64,000 nucleotides of DNA from Alteromonas aestuariivivens (lineage in GTDB: Bacteria; Pseudomonadota; Gammaproteobacteria; Enterobacterales; Alteromonadaceae). The notes beneath the pieces were generated by a model. It did no database searches, was not told the DNA's origin, and saw only the letters and a list, made by a program, of their open reading frames with translations. The first letter of the stretch is position 1, and each line of letters opens with the position of its first letter. The stretch spans positions 1 to 64,000 of the forward strand of contig NZ_QRHA01000002.1 of NCBI RefSeq assembly GCF_003367475.1, given 5' to 3'. Positions 21,066 through 30,311 of this stretch are shown here, piece after piece. Made by a program: the position numbers and the translations under genes.

Positions 21066-22151
21066 TTACTCCGCGTGATGAGCCGGGCGAGGGGGAACTG
21101 AATCCGTATCGAGGATCTCGCGTAAAATGCTGGTGGCAAAACACCCGCTGGGCAGCCTGAAACTCAGTGTTAATTTATCACCGTTACACTGCCATTCAAG
21201 CTCTTGTGGCCATATTTTCAATGCGCGACGTTCCTGAGTCATGCCTGCCTGCACCAGATATTGGCACAAGTCACCAAATTCCTCTGCCAGCAGGCTTTCC
21301 TGCACCAGCACCTGTTCGCGGGTTTCCAGAGAGCCTTTACCCCACAGCGGCCCGCTTGGTGCGAGGTCCTGATTGTCGTAGCGACTCTGAACCGTAGGGT
21401 CGGAGCCGTCATGGATAAAAAAGCTGTTTGAACCGGTAAGCATGAGTGCATCACCAAGCAGCAAATTATCAAGATGTCCGTTTGCGATGCGTCTGGACAG
21501 AGCCTCGTTAAACAGCCAACTGCGTAATGCAGAAAGCGCCATGGAACGCTTGTTGCGGTTGCGGATCACTTCCCCTGCCACCATGCGTTCTGCCAGCATC
21601 AGGTTACCACCCTGCTGAAGCTGGCCATCGGTACCGATTCTGGCAACACCAAACCGTTGTTCGCCATAGTAGTTGGGTGCCCCCGCGTACCTGACTTTTT
21701 CAATACGCTCCAGGGCTGCATCAGGTTCGGTTACGTCCCGCAGGGTGATAACAAAACGGTTGCCCTTCAGCTGCCCGGTGCGCAGCTTTTTATGGTGGCG
21801 GGTTTGGGCGATCACCTTTACACCGTCTAATTGCCAGTTACTCAAATCTACGTCGGTTTTGCCCGGAGTATGCAGACCAAACCACTGGCGGGTGACGGCG
21901 TATTTGTCCTTGCGGCCGGCGTAAGTCACATTCCTGAGAGGAAGCCCCGTAACCTTGGCAAGCTGTTCAGCAACAAAAGCGGTATTGGTATTCACTTTCT
22001 CAATAAACAAAAACTGGTGCTCGCCTTCACCAGAGGGCTCGTAACCGAGATCTTCAATTACCTGAAAATCTTCCGCATGGGTTTTGAGCGCTCCGCTGGA
22101 CGAGGGGCGACCAAATGCGTATTGCCAGTGTTCTGTGGTCAGCTGTTTCAT
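21066..22151 (-). CDS. truD: tRNA pseudouridine(13) synthase TruD
   Basis: 361 residues. Isomerises U13 of tRNA-Glu. Catalytic aspartate in the block [20 protein letters not shown], preceded by [11 protein letters not shown]; later [12 protein letters not shown] is the family signature. The ATG overlaps the ispF stop by 4 bp (ATGA), so translation is coupled. Confidence 0.96.
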   Translation of the reverse strand: MKQLTTEHWQYAFGRPSSSGALKTHAEDFQVIEDLGYEPSGEGEHQFLFIEKVNTNTAFVAEQLAKVTGLPLRNVTYAGRKDKYAVTRQWFGLHTPGKTDVDLSNWQLDGVKVIAQTRHHKKLRTGQLKGNRFVITLRDVTEPDAALERIEKVRYAGAPNYYGEQRFGVARIGTDGQLQQGGNLMLAERMVAGEVIRNRNKRSMALSALRSWLFNEALSRRIANGHLDNLLLGDALMLTGSNSFFIHDGSDPTVQSRYDNQDLAPSGPLWGKGSLETREQVLVQESLLAEEFGDLCQYLVQAGMTQERRALKIWPQELEWQCNGDKLTLSFRLPSGCFATSILREILDTDSVPPRPAHHAE

Positions 22152-22624
22152 GATTTGGGCTCTATTAACACGACTGCATGAGCGGCAATGCCTTCCTTGC
22201 GGCCAGCAAATCCGAGTTTTTCTGTGGTGGTGGCTTTGACGTTGATATCATCAATGCCGACCTGACAGTCTGAACTTAGCAGGGCGCGCATTTGGTCAAT
22301 GTGGGGTGCCATTTTCGGAGCCTGTGCAATGATGGTCATGTCGGCGTTACCCAACTGATAACCCCTTTCTGCCAGCAGCTTAACAACATGGCGCAGAAGC
22401 TCACGACTGTCGGCACCAGCGAAGTTTGCATCGGTATCTGGAAAATGTTTGCCGATATCGCCAAGTGCGGCGGCTCCCAACAGGGCATCACACAGGGCAT
22501 GAATCAGAACGTCACCGTCGGAGTGAGCCAGCAGACCCTGCTCATAGTCAATTGAAACGCCGCCAATGACGATGGGGCCTTGCCCGCCAAATTTGTGTAC
22601 GTCGTAACCGTGTCCGATTCGCAT
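22148..22624 (-). CDS. ispF: 2-C-methyl-D-erythritol 2,4-cyclodiphosphate synthase
   Basis: 158 residues. MEP-pathway cyclase releasing CMP. Zinc ligands in [11 protein letters not shown] and [30 protein letters not shown] and [16 protein letters not shown] complete the trimer active site. Encoded 2 bp after ispD, the preceding cytidylyltransferase of the same pathway. Confidence 0.97.
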   Translation of the reverse strand: MRIGHGYDVHKFGGQGPIVIGGVSIDYEQGLLAHSDGDVLIHALCDALLGAAALGDIGKHFPDTDANFAGADSRELLRHVVKLLAERGYQLGNADMTIIAQAPKMAPHIDQMRALLSSDCQVGIDDINVKATTTEKLGFAGRKEGIAAHAVVLIEPKS

Positions 22625-22626
22625 AA

Positions 22627-23352
22627 TCAGTCCTGTCTGTCGGCAGTATGTAATTGTTGAAGATAGAACGCCGCCAGCGGCATATCTGCCGGGCGGGTAA
22701 TTTTAATGTTGGCCGGATCGGCGTCGATTAACGCAACTCTGTAACCTGCTGCTTCCATGGCAGACGCTTCATCAGTGATTGCTAACTTCCTTTGCAGCCC
22801 TTTTTCTAAAGCAATGCGGAGTGCGCCGGCGGGAAACAGTTGGGGCGTCAGTGCGTGCCAGAGTCGCTCCCGGGATTCGGTTTTGTCTACTACCGCCTGA
22901 GTTTCCGGTGAAGCTTCCGTTGCCCGTTTCATGGTATCCCGCACCGGAGTGGCCAGTATTCCTCCACTTACCTCTGAGTGGTTCATTGTCCTCAGTAGCG
23001 TATCTACATCTTTATGGTTAAGGCACGGGCGGGCGGCATCATGGACCAACGCCCAGTCATCGGCATTGAGCGTATGCAATGCGTTGAGGACCGAGTCTGC
23101 GCGTTCCGTTCCTCCGTCTACAACGGTCAGCCATGGCGCATTGGCAACCGGCAGTTGCCGGAAGTATTTATCTTGTGGGCTCAGGGCAATCACAATCCGG
23201 CTTATTGCCGGGTGTGAAATCAACGCCTGCAGAGTGTGTTCAAGAATGGTCTTGTTGCCCAGCATGAGATATTGCTTGGGCCTGTCGCAGCGCATCCGGC
23301 TGCCAATGCCTGCCGCGGGCACCACCGCGACGACCTGATTAGTTACTGTCAT
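22627..23352 (-). CDS. ispD: 2-C-methyl-D-erythritol 4-phosphate cytidylyltransferase
   Basis: 241 residues. Transfers CMP from CTP to MEP in isoprenoid synthesis. CTP-binding N-terminus [34 protein letters not shown], and VHDAARPCL around the metal-binding aspartate. It starts 2 bp after the ftsB stop codon. Confidence 0.97.
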   Translation of the reverse strand: MTVTNQVVAVVPAAGIGSRMRCDRPKQYLMLGNKTILEHTLQALISHPAISRIVIALSPQDKYFRQLPVANAPWLTVVDGGTERADSVLNALHTLNADDWALVHDAARPCLNHKDVDTLLRTMNHSEVSGGILATPVRDTMKRATEASPETQAVVDKTESRERLWHALTPQLFPAGALRIALEKGLQRKLAITDEASAMEAAGYRVALIDADPANIKITRPADMPLAAFYLQQLHTADRQD

Positions 23353-23354
23353 AC

Positions 23355-23645
23355 TTATTCGTTGTCGGCGGGTAAAATGCGATAAAAAGTCTCGCCCTGC
23401 TTTATCAGTCCAAGTTCGTTGCGAGCCCGCTCTTCAATGGCTTCAAGGCCAATTTTCAGATCGCTGATATCCGCTTTCAACAGGGCATTGCGCTGATTCA
23501 GGTTGGCGTTTTGCAAGGTCTGCTGTTGCACCTGTTGTTGGCGGGCGTGGTAGTCCAAAACACTGTTTTTACCGAACCAGAGCCGGTACTGGAGTAACCC
23601 CAGTAATATCAGCAAGCCAATTGGTACCCATTTATCCCGCCACAC
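23355..23645 (-). CDS. ftsB: Cell division protein FtsB
   Basis: About 96 residues: one N-terminal membrane helix (WVPIGLLILLGLLQYRLWFG), a leucine-rich coiled coil in the periplasm, then the conserved AIEERARNELGLIKQGETFYR. Part of the FtsQLB complex that activates septal peptidoglycan synthesis. The GTG used here has AAGG 8 bp upstream; a GTG three codons earlier lacks spacing for an RBS. First gene of the operon; eno, usual upstream partner in relatives, is not present. The 435 bp before putA contain the putA promoter candidate and no recognised gene. Confidence 0.93.
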   Translation of the reverse strand: MWRDKWVPIGLLILLGLLQYRLWFGKNSVLDYHARQQQVQQQTLQNANLNQRNALLKADISDLKIGLEAIEERARNELGLIKQGETFYRILPADNE

Positions 23646-23878
23646 GGCAACCACCTTAATCTTGATTCGTCGCTATTATGCCGTCTATTAAAATGATTGC
23701 ATAGGGCTGAGAGGACTGGGTGCGGATTTTCAGCCCCAATCCACCGGGCCCTGAGAGGCTGGTTTCTAAGGTTTTTTTTACTGCACTGAATCCTGACGTG
23801 GGAGGAACGAGCCAGAATGTAAATTTTGCGCTACACGGACGAGGGCCAAATTATCTGAAAATCCACTTAAATCAGGGC

Positions 23879-23906
23879 TTGGCGGTGCATTGGAGTGTGG
23901 TAGTAT
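23879..23906 (+). promoter_or_regulatory. Candidate promoter of putA
   Basis: TTGGCG (23879-23884) and TAGTAT (23901-23906), 16-bp spacing, about 175 bp ahead of putA in the gap shared with ftsB. Confidence 0.4.
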
Positions 23907-24080
23907 CCGCGCCAAAATTGCCTGGTGCACGATCTGGCGTAAGCTTTAGCGTGTTGCAGGAAACTTTGCCCGGCCTGTGGATATCGTGGACGGGCTTGCA
24001 ATCGTGGTTTGTTCAAGTCACCGTAGTGCTGATATACACGCCATGAGGTTTTGCATCGACAGAAACAAAGAAGGGTATCA

Positions 24081-27000
24081 ATGCTCACTAATGACGATCT
24101 ATTTACCACTACGCCGCTTCGTCAGCGTATCCGAGACTATTACCGAATCAATGAGTCCGTTGCCGTAGACCAAATACTTCCGATTGCGGAAGTGAATCCG
24201 CGGGCTCGAAGTCGTGCCTGGGAACGGGCACGCAAGATGGTGCTGAAAATTCGCCGCGAGCAGGAAGGTCATGGTGGGGTGGATGCCCTGCTACAGGAGT
24301 ATTCACTGTCTACTGCAGAAGGTGTGGTGCTGATGTGTCTGGCCGAGGCATTGCTGCGGGTGCCGGATAAAGCCACCCAGGATGAGCTGATTCGTGACAA
24401 GTTGTCCAAAGGGCAGTGGACACCACATTTAGGCAACTCAGACTCTTTGTTTGTCAATGCCTCAGCGTGGGGATTGCTGTTTACCGGCAACATGGTCAAC
24501 TACGCAGACAAGCGTAAAAAGGAGCAGTTTGGCCTGCTGAAAAAAACCGTTGGCCGTTTGGGTGAGCCGGTTATCCGCAGGGCAATGAACATCGCCATGA
24601 AAGTGATGGGGCGCCAGTTTGTAATGGGCGAAACCATCGAAGATGCCGTTGAACGCGCCGAAGAAAAAGAAAAGAAAGGTTATGTATATTCCTACGACAT
24701 GCTGGGTGAGGGTGCCCGCACCATGGCAGACGCTGATCGCTATTATCAGTCGTACGTAAAGGCCATCAAGGTTATTGGAGAAGCGGCCAAAGGGCGCGGT
24801 CCTAAACGTTCTCCGGGTATTTCGGTCAAACTTTCAGCTATCCACCCCCGCTATGAATTTGTCAAAGCCGAGCGGGTGATGGCAGAAATTCCTCCCAAGC
24901 TGAAAGCTCTGTGTCTGATGGCCAGGGAATATGATATTGGCCTGACAGTGGACGCAGAAGAAGCCGACCGTCTGGACATCTCTCTGGATATCATTGAAAC
25001 CGTATTTCGCGATCCTGAGTTGGATGGCTGGCATGGTTTCGGCCTGGCCGTACAGGCGTATCATAAGCGCGCGATCCACGTGATTGAGTGGCTGCGTGAG
25101 CTGACTCTGAGCGTAGGGCGTTCAATGATGGTGCGGCTGGTGAAAGGTGCCTACTGGGATACCGAGATCAAGCTGACCCAGCAAGCCGGTGTGGAAGATT
25201 TTCCGGTATTCACCCGTAAATCCTCGACGGACGTGTCCTACCATGCCTGCGCTAACAGGCTGCTTGACTATCGTGACACTATCTACCCGCAATTCGCGAC
25301 CCACAACGCGTACACTGCGTCTGTAATTATTGAACTGGCCGGTGATGACAAGGAGGGGTTTGAATTTCAGTGTCTGCACGGTATGGGCGACACCCTGTAC
25401 GATCAGGTGGTGACGGAAGAGAAAATCCAGTGCCGTGTGTATGCCCCGGTAGGCGAGCATGAAGATCTGCTTGCTTACCTGGTGCGCCGACTGCTGGAAA
25501 ACGGTGCGAACTCGTCTTTTGTGAATGCCATTGTAGACGACAGCCGCCCGGTGGAATCATTGCTGGAAGATCCGGTTGAAAAGACCCAGCGCCTGAAAGT
25601 GCGTTTCAATAAGCAGATCAGCATGCCGCGGGATTTGTATGCGCCTGAGCGGGCGAATTCCAAAGGTCTCGATATTACCGATGTGAACACCATTCAGGCT
25701 TTACAACATGAATTGACGCGCTGGCAGGAGCACTATACGGCAGACGCAGATTCGTTGCCTGAAGGGGCTGTGGCGGTGCGTAACCCGGCCAATCATGATG
25801 ATGTGGTGGGTTACCATGTATATGCCCAGCCTGAACAGATGCTGGCGGCGCTGGATTGCGTTCATCAGGGCTTCAGTGGCTGGTCAAAGCTGCCGGTTGA
25901 GGAGCGGGCAGAAATTCTGGAGCGGGTTGCCGATGCATTGGAACGGCACATGGCTGAACTGATTGCTATCTGTATCCGTGAAGCCGGCAAGGTCACCCAG
26001 GACAGCATTGATGAAGTGCGCGAAGCAGTGGACTTTTGCCGTTACTATGCTGTTCGGGCCAGAGAACTGGACGAAGACAACCGTTTGCTGCCACGTGGCG
26101 TTGTATTGTGCATCAGCCCGTGGAATTTCCCGCTGGCTATTTTTCTTGGACAAGTGGTGGCGGCACTCGCCACAGGCAATACGGTTATTGCCAAACCCGC
26201 CGAGCAAACCAGCATTATTGCCCAGCGTGCAGCGCAGATTATGTATTCTGTTGGGCTGCCGGAAAACGCATTCAAGCTGGTGATTGCGCCTGGTAAGACC
26301 GTTGGCGATACATTGCTCACCGATGAACGCATCAAGGCGGTAATGTTTACCGGTTCTACCCAGACCGGTACCCTGATTTCCCAGATTCTTGCCAGTCGGG
26401 GTGGTGAACAGGTCCCACTGATTGCTGAAACCGGCGGGCAGAACTGCATGATTGTGGACTCTACCGCTCTGCCAGAACAGGTGGTGGATGACGTGGTGCA
26501 CTCCGGATTTCAGAGTGCAGGGCAGCGCTGTTCTGCCCTGCGGGTACTGTTTGTGCAGGAGGATGTGGCTGACACTATCACCGAGATGCTGATTGGTGCC
26601 ATGAAAGAACTTTCATTGGGTGATCCGGCGTACCTGAGCACGGATATTGGTCCGGTGATTGATCAAAAGGCTCTCAGCAGCCTCAGGGAACACGAAGCCT
26701 ACATGGCAGAGCACGGTAAACTGTTGCACCGCTGTGCGTTACCGGAAGGGGCGGATAACGCCACCTTCTTTGCGCCTGCTCTTTACCAGATTGACAGCAT
26801 CGATGTACTTAAGCGGGAAGTATTTGGCCCGGTGATTCACATGGTGCGCTTTAAGGCCAAAGACCTGGACAAGGTGCTTGAGCAAATCAATGGCACCGGT
26901 TTTGGCCTTACCATGGGGATCCATTCCCGGATAGAAGAACGCGCCAATGAACTGGCGGCACGCAGTCGCGCCGGTAACGTGTACATCAACCGCAATATGA

Positions 27001-27881
27001 TCGGCGCCATTGTCGGGGTGCAACCTTTTGGTGGGCGCGGATTGTCGGGTACCGGCCCCAAAGCGGGCGGGCCGAACTATCTTGCCCGTCTGATGGTAGA
27101 GCGTGCGACTCCGAAACCTTCCAGAGTGGAGAATTTGGAGCAGACGGACGCCGCCCTGGTCAGTGACGAAGCGGCTCACCAGGCAGCACAACGCCTGATG
27201 AATCAGGCAATGCGGGTTGAAAGCAACTGGCGACACCAGCCGCTCAATGATCGGATTTCAATGGTCCGTCAGTTACTGGCTCGCATTGCGAAAGTGGATC
27301 TGGTTGAAGAATTCGCTGATGATCTCAACCGGACATTGGCTACCGCCCGCCAGCAACTGACCACCATCGAACGCAAACTGGCCAGGCCGCTTACCCTTCC
27401 GGGGCCAACGGGAGAATCCAACAAACTGTATCTGGAACCCCGGGGTGTGCTGGTTTGTTTTGCCGACAAAGACGTGACTTTCGAATACTGGACAATGTCT
27501 GTGGTAACGGCATTGGCAACCGGTAACGTGGTGGTGTCGGTAGTATCGGATGTGTTCTACGAAGAAGCGCTCGAATTTCAGCAGGAATTCAATGCTACTG
27601 GCGCACCGGAAGGAGTCTTCCAGGTTGCCCGCCTGCAGCATCTTGATGCGTTACTGCAGGATGAAAATCTGGCTGGTGTGGTGGTCGACTCGAACACCGT
27701 ACGTACCGCACACATTTCATCCATGCTGTCCTCCCGCGAGGGTGCGATTCTGCCGGTGATTACTGCCGAGTATAACGATAAACTGATTCAGCGTCTGATG
27801 ACGGAGAAGACCATCAGTATCGATACAACGGCATCGGGTGGTAATACCTCACTGATGACCTTGGTGGAAGACGACGAATAG
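24081..27881 (+). CDS. putA: Bifunctional proline dehydrogenase / L-glutamate gamma-semialdehyde dehydrogenase
   Basis: 1266 residues. Oxidises proline to glutamate in two steps. Proline dehydrogenase barrel (about 100-480) with YDMLGEGARTMADADRYY and SVKLSAIHPRYE for FAD and proline; aldehyde dehydrogenase domain (about 550-1000) with ETGGQNCMIVD and the catalytic Cys in SAGQRCSALR; then a C-terminal domain of about 200 residues resembling an inactive ALDH fold, as in long PutAs. The N-terminal ribbon-helix-helix of trifunctional PutA is absent: the protein starts straight into the alpha domain (LFTTTPLRQRIRDYY). It therefore should not repress its own gene. ATG is behind AAGAAGGG. Confidence 0.95.
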   Translation: MLTNDDLFTTTPLRQRIRDYYRINESVAVDQILPIAEVNPRARSRAWERARKMVLKIRREQEGHGGVDALLQEYSLSTAEGVVLMCLAEALLRVPDKATQDELIRDKLSKGQWTPHLGNSDSLFVNASAWGLLFTGNMVNYADKRKKEQFGLLKKTVGRLGEPVIRRAMNIAMKVMGRQFVMGETIEDAVERAEEKEKKGYVYSYDMLGEGARTMADADRYYQSYVKAIKVIGEAAKGRGPKRSPGISVKLSAIHPRYEFVKAERVMAEIPPKLKALCLMAREYDIGLTVDAEEADRLDISLDIIETVFRDPELDGWHGFGLAVQAYHKRAIHVIEWLRELTLSVGRSMMVRLVKGAYWDTEIKLTQQAGVEDFPVFTRKSSTDVSYHACANRLLDYRDTIYPQFATHNAYTASVIIELAGDDKEGFEFQCLHGMGDTLYDQVVTEEKIQCRVYAPVGEHEDLLAYLVRRLLENGANSSFVNAIVDDSRPVESLLEDPVEKTQRLKVRFNKQISMPRDLYAPERANSKGLDITDVNTIQALQHELTRWQEHYTADADSLPEGAVAVRNPANHDDVVGYHVYAQPEQMLAALDCVHQGFSGWSKLPVEERAEILERVADALERHMAELIAICIREAGKVTQDSIDEVREAVDFCRYYAVRARELDEDNRLLPRGVVLCISPWNFPLAIFLGQVVAALATGNTVIAKPAEQTSIIAQRAAQIMYSVGLPENAFKLVIAPGKTVGDTLLTDERIKAVMFTGSTQTGTLISQILASRGGEQVPLIAETGGQNCMIVDSTALPEQVVDDVVHSGFQSAGQRCSALRVLFVQEDVADTITEMLIGAMKELSLGDPAYLSTDIGPVIDQKALSSLREHEAYMAEHGKLLHRCALPEGADNATFFAPALYQIDSIDVLKREVFGPVIHMVRFKAKDLDKVLEQINGTGFGLTMGIHSRIEERANELAARSRAGNVYINRNMIGAIVGVQPFGGRGLSGTGPKAGGPNYLARLMVERATPKPSRVENLEQTDAALVSDEAAHQAAQRLMNQAMRVESNWRHQPLNDRISMVRQLLARIAKVDLVEEFADDLNRTLATARQQLTTIERKLARPLTLPGPTGESNKLYLEPRGVLVCFADKDVTFEYWTMSVVTALATGNVVVSVVSDVFYEEALEFQQEFNATGAPEGVFQVARLQHLDALLQDENLAGVVVDSNTVRTAHISSMLSSREGAILPVITAEYNDKLIQRLMTEKTISIDTTASGGNTSLMTLVEDDE

Positions 27882-27903
27882 TCTGGACTCATCCAGACAT
27901 ATG

Positions 27904-27934
27904 AAAAAGCCGCTCAGTAATCAGCGGCTTTTTT
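27904..27934. terminator. Terminator between putA and the SH3 protein gene
   Basis: AAAAAGCCGCTc...cAGCGGCTTTTTT stem-loop with flanking A and T runs. It serves putA and, in reverse, the convergent downstream gene. Confidence 0.9.
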
Positions 27935-27945
27935 ATCGCGTGTGC

Positions 27946-28548
27946 TCAGGCCCACTCATTATTTCGACGGCGTTTCTTGGGCAGATAGGTCAAAATTATA
28001 CCTAGCAGGATCCCGGCTCCGGCAACCATTCCGCCGCGGGTAAACCACATGAACATTTCATCTTTGCTGGCGTTTTCCAGCTGCTGCTTGACCCGATTTA
28101 GCTCCTGAGTCTGCTCTTCAACCTGTGAGGTAAGCCGAGCGATCTGCTGACGGCTGTCATTCAGTTGCTGGTTCAGTTCAGTGTTTTGATATTCGGCCGC
28201 CTGCAGCTCGGTTTGGGCGTTGGCCAGCCGCTCCAGTGCCTGCGGCAGCTGTTCACGACGAGAAATCTGGTTGCTGATGACATCGGAATCCACCCAGCCG
28301 GTTCTGTCCTGGTTGTCGCGGATTTCGGTATAGCCAGAGTCGGTATCTCTTTGCAGTATGGTAATGGGAGTGCCGGCATCGACAGAGCCCAGAATACGAT
28401 AATTTCTGCCGGGCCCGGTGTGCATGAAAGTGAAAAGATCGTCACTGATGTAATTGGCCGAGGAGGCATCGAATTCTTCCGTGTTCTGCTGTGCCAGAAG
28501 TTGGGTAGAACAGGCTATCAGCGCCACGGTAAGCCACTTGCGAAACAT
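27946..28548 (-). CDS. YgiM-like SH3-domain membrane protein (TIGR04211 family)
   Basis: About 200 residues. Signal peptide (FRKWLTVALIACSTQLLAQ), a bacterial SH3 domain (ISDDLFTFMHTGPGRNYRILGSVDAGTPI...GWVDSDVIS), a glutamine-rich coiled coil (about 100-165), then a single C-terminal membrane helix (GGMVAGAGILLGIILTYL) and a basic tail. Same layout as E. coli YgiM (206 residues). I take the start at MFRKW, since the longer open frame has no signal peptide. As in E. coli, it lies next to the ygiF-like gene, here divergent. Its function is unknown; a cell-wall-facing role is inferred from SH3b. Confidence 0.88.
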   Translation of the reverse strand: MFRKWLTVALIACSTQLLAQQNTEEFDASSANYISDDLFTFMHTGPGRNYRILGSVDAGTPITILQRDTDSGYTEIRDNQDRTGWVDSDVISNQISRREQLPQALERLANAQTELQAAEYQNTELNQQLNDSRQQIARLTSQVEEQTQELNRVKQQLENASKDEMFMWFTRGGMVAGAGILLGIILTYLPKKRRRNNEWA

Positions 28549-28774
28549 ATTGGATCCAATAACAATAAACAAACCAGTAACGATGGTAGGGGTTGCGAGG
28601 TGCAAAGGCAAGTCCGTGCCAGCGTTACAGATATGAGAATTTATATCCAACTGCAGCCTCTTGCCCGATGGCGGGCATAATGTGGTTTGACCAATACCTA
28701 TCGATTGCCAATTGTGTTGGACAACGGTAAGGTTTATGCTCCGTCGCCAATCGAATACTTACCAATATTCTTTA

Positions 28775-30280
28775 ATGTCAGAAATTGAGCTGAAATTTGT
28801 CACTCGCCAGGATCCCCGTGAAGCGGTTCTGGATTGCATATTACCTGAGTTAGGCAAGCAGGGGATGACGGTATCGCAGGCAGGTGAAAAACGGCTGCAG
28901 AACGATTATTACGACACCCTCGAACACGATTTTCAGTTGGCAAAAATAGGTTTTCGGGTACGCGGTTGCAACCAGCAATTTGAACAGACATTGAAGACAC
29001 AAGGCCGTGTAAGCGGTGGTCTGCATCAGAGGCTGGAATTTAATATACCCTTAGGTACCAGTGAGCCTGACCTTTCGCTGTTTGATTCAGACGTTTGGCC
29101 AGACGGCTGGGACGTATCTGCCATGCAGCGAAGCCTGCAACGCCAGTTCTCAACCCATTTTCGGCGCACCACTTTTGATGTGACCTTTGATGATGCCCAC
29201 GTTGAAATGGTGGTGGATGTTGGAGAGGTGTCCACCGACAAACTGCATTCACCCATTCAGGAAATAGAACTGGAACTGAAAACGGGGCAAGTGTCGGATT
29301 TGTTTACCGTCGCTTTCGTCATCAACCAGCTGTTGGATGTACGGTTGAGTGATGTGTCCAAAGCTGCGCAGGGCTACCAGTTGCTCAATGGCATTACTCC
29401 GCAGGTTACCCCTCTACCAGAATTTCTGCCGCTAACCCGTCAGGATTCAACGGAAAGTGCGTTTGCCAAAGCCCTCGAATGCGGTTTGGCGCACTGGCAA
29501 ATTCACGAGCACCGTTTTTTGCAGACCGGTTCGGTTAAGATGCTCAGCGAAGTGGTTACCGCAGTTCGCCTGATGCTGCAGACAGTTTCCCTGTATTTAC
29601 CCGTATTGCAATGCCCGGCGATGTTAACCCTGCATAAAAATCTGCTCGCATTTGCCCAGGCCTGGCAGTGGCATCAGGATTTGCATAGCCTGAATTATTT
29701 ACTGTCAAAGAAAAGTCTGTTCGCCAAATGTCTGGCTAAACACCCTGCGCTCACCAGTTATCTTCAAGGGCGTCAGGCTGGCCTGCTTCAGGCGCATGCA
29801 CCGGAAAACCGGGTTTTTGACAGTGAGGCTACTGCCCTCAAACTGGAAGTGTCGGCGCTGCTGCATAATAAGCCCTGGCAGGGAGAGGTGCAGGGCTACG
29901 ATATGCCGGTAATGGAGCATGCCAAGGGCTGGCTTTCCCAGGGGTGGCAGACGGTTCAGCAAAGTATGCCAGCCAACCGGCCAATGCGGGTTGCCAACTA
30001 TTGCGCAACCGAAGTTCTGCTGCGACAGACGCTATGGAACGGTTTTCTGCTGGGAGATTTGTTTGCTGAAGAGCGGGGCGAGTTTCGGGCTCCATGGCTG
30101 GATTTGCTCATCGGGCTGGATGAGTTGAATGCGTTGTTGATGCTTAAGCAGTCATTGCACGAATCTGAGCTTGAGTCACAGGAAGAACTCAATGAATGGG
30201 CGAACGAGAAAATTGGCAGTTTGTTGAGAGTCATGGAGAGGACGCGGGAAGTGGCAACCCGCGGCGATGTCTATTGGTAG
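28775..30280 (+). CDS. ygiF: CYTH and CHAD domain inorganic triphosphatase (YgiF-like)
   Basis: 501 residues from MSEIELKF. The N-terminal CYTH domain has the ExExK signature at residues 3-7 and hydrolyses inorganic triphosphate in characterised homologues. The C-terminal CHAD domain (about 220-500) is alpha-helical and in other proteins binds polyphosphate. The upstream open frame of 21 codons lacks family support. The end overlaps the next reading frame slightly, but that gene's RBS-backed start lies about 30 bp beyond. Confidence 0.9.
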   Translation: MSEIELKFVTRQDPREAVLDCILPELGKQGMTVSQAGEKRLQNDYYDTLEHDFQLAKIGFRVRGCNQQFEQTLKTQGRVSGGLHQRLEFNIPLGTSEPDLSLFDSDVWPDGWDVSAMQRSLQRQFSTHFRRTTFDVTFDDAHVEMVVDVGEVSTDKLHSPIQEIELELKTGQVSDLFTVAFVINQLLDVRLSDVSKAAQGYQLLNGITPQVTPLPEFLPLTRQDSTESAFAKALECGLAHWQIHEHRFLQTGSVKMLSEVVTAVRLMLQTVSLYLPVLQCPAMLTLHKNLLAFAQAWQWHQDLHSLNYLLSKKSLFAKCLAKHPALTSYLQGRQAGLLQAHAPENRVFDSEATALKLEVSALLHNKPWQGEVQGYDMPVMEHAKGWLSQGWQTVQQSMPANRPMRVANYCATEVLLRQTLWNGFLLGDLFAEERGEFRAPWLDLLIGLDELNALLMLKQSLHESELESQEELNEWANEKIGSLLRVMERTREVATRGDVYW

Positions 30281-30311
30281 CCACAGACAACAGTCACTCC
30301 CGGAGGCAGCG

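Noticed and set aside
23720..24046. A 108-codon open frame before putA
   Set aside because: No RBS, no recognisable domain, irregular composition; the stretch fits better as the putA promoter and leader.
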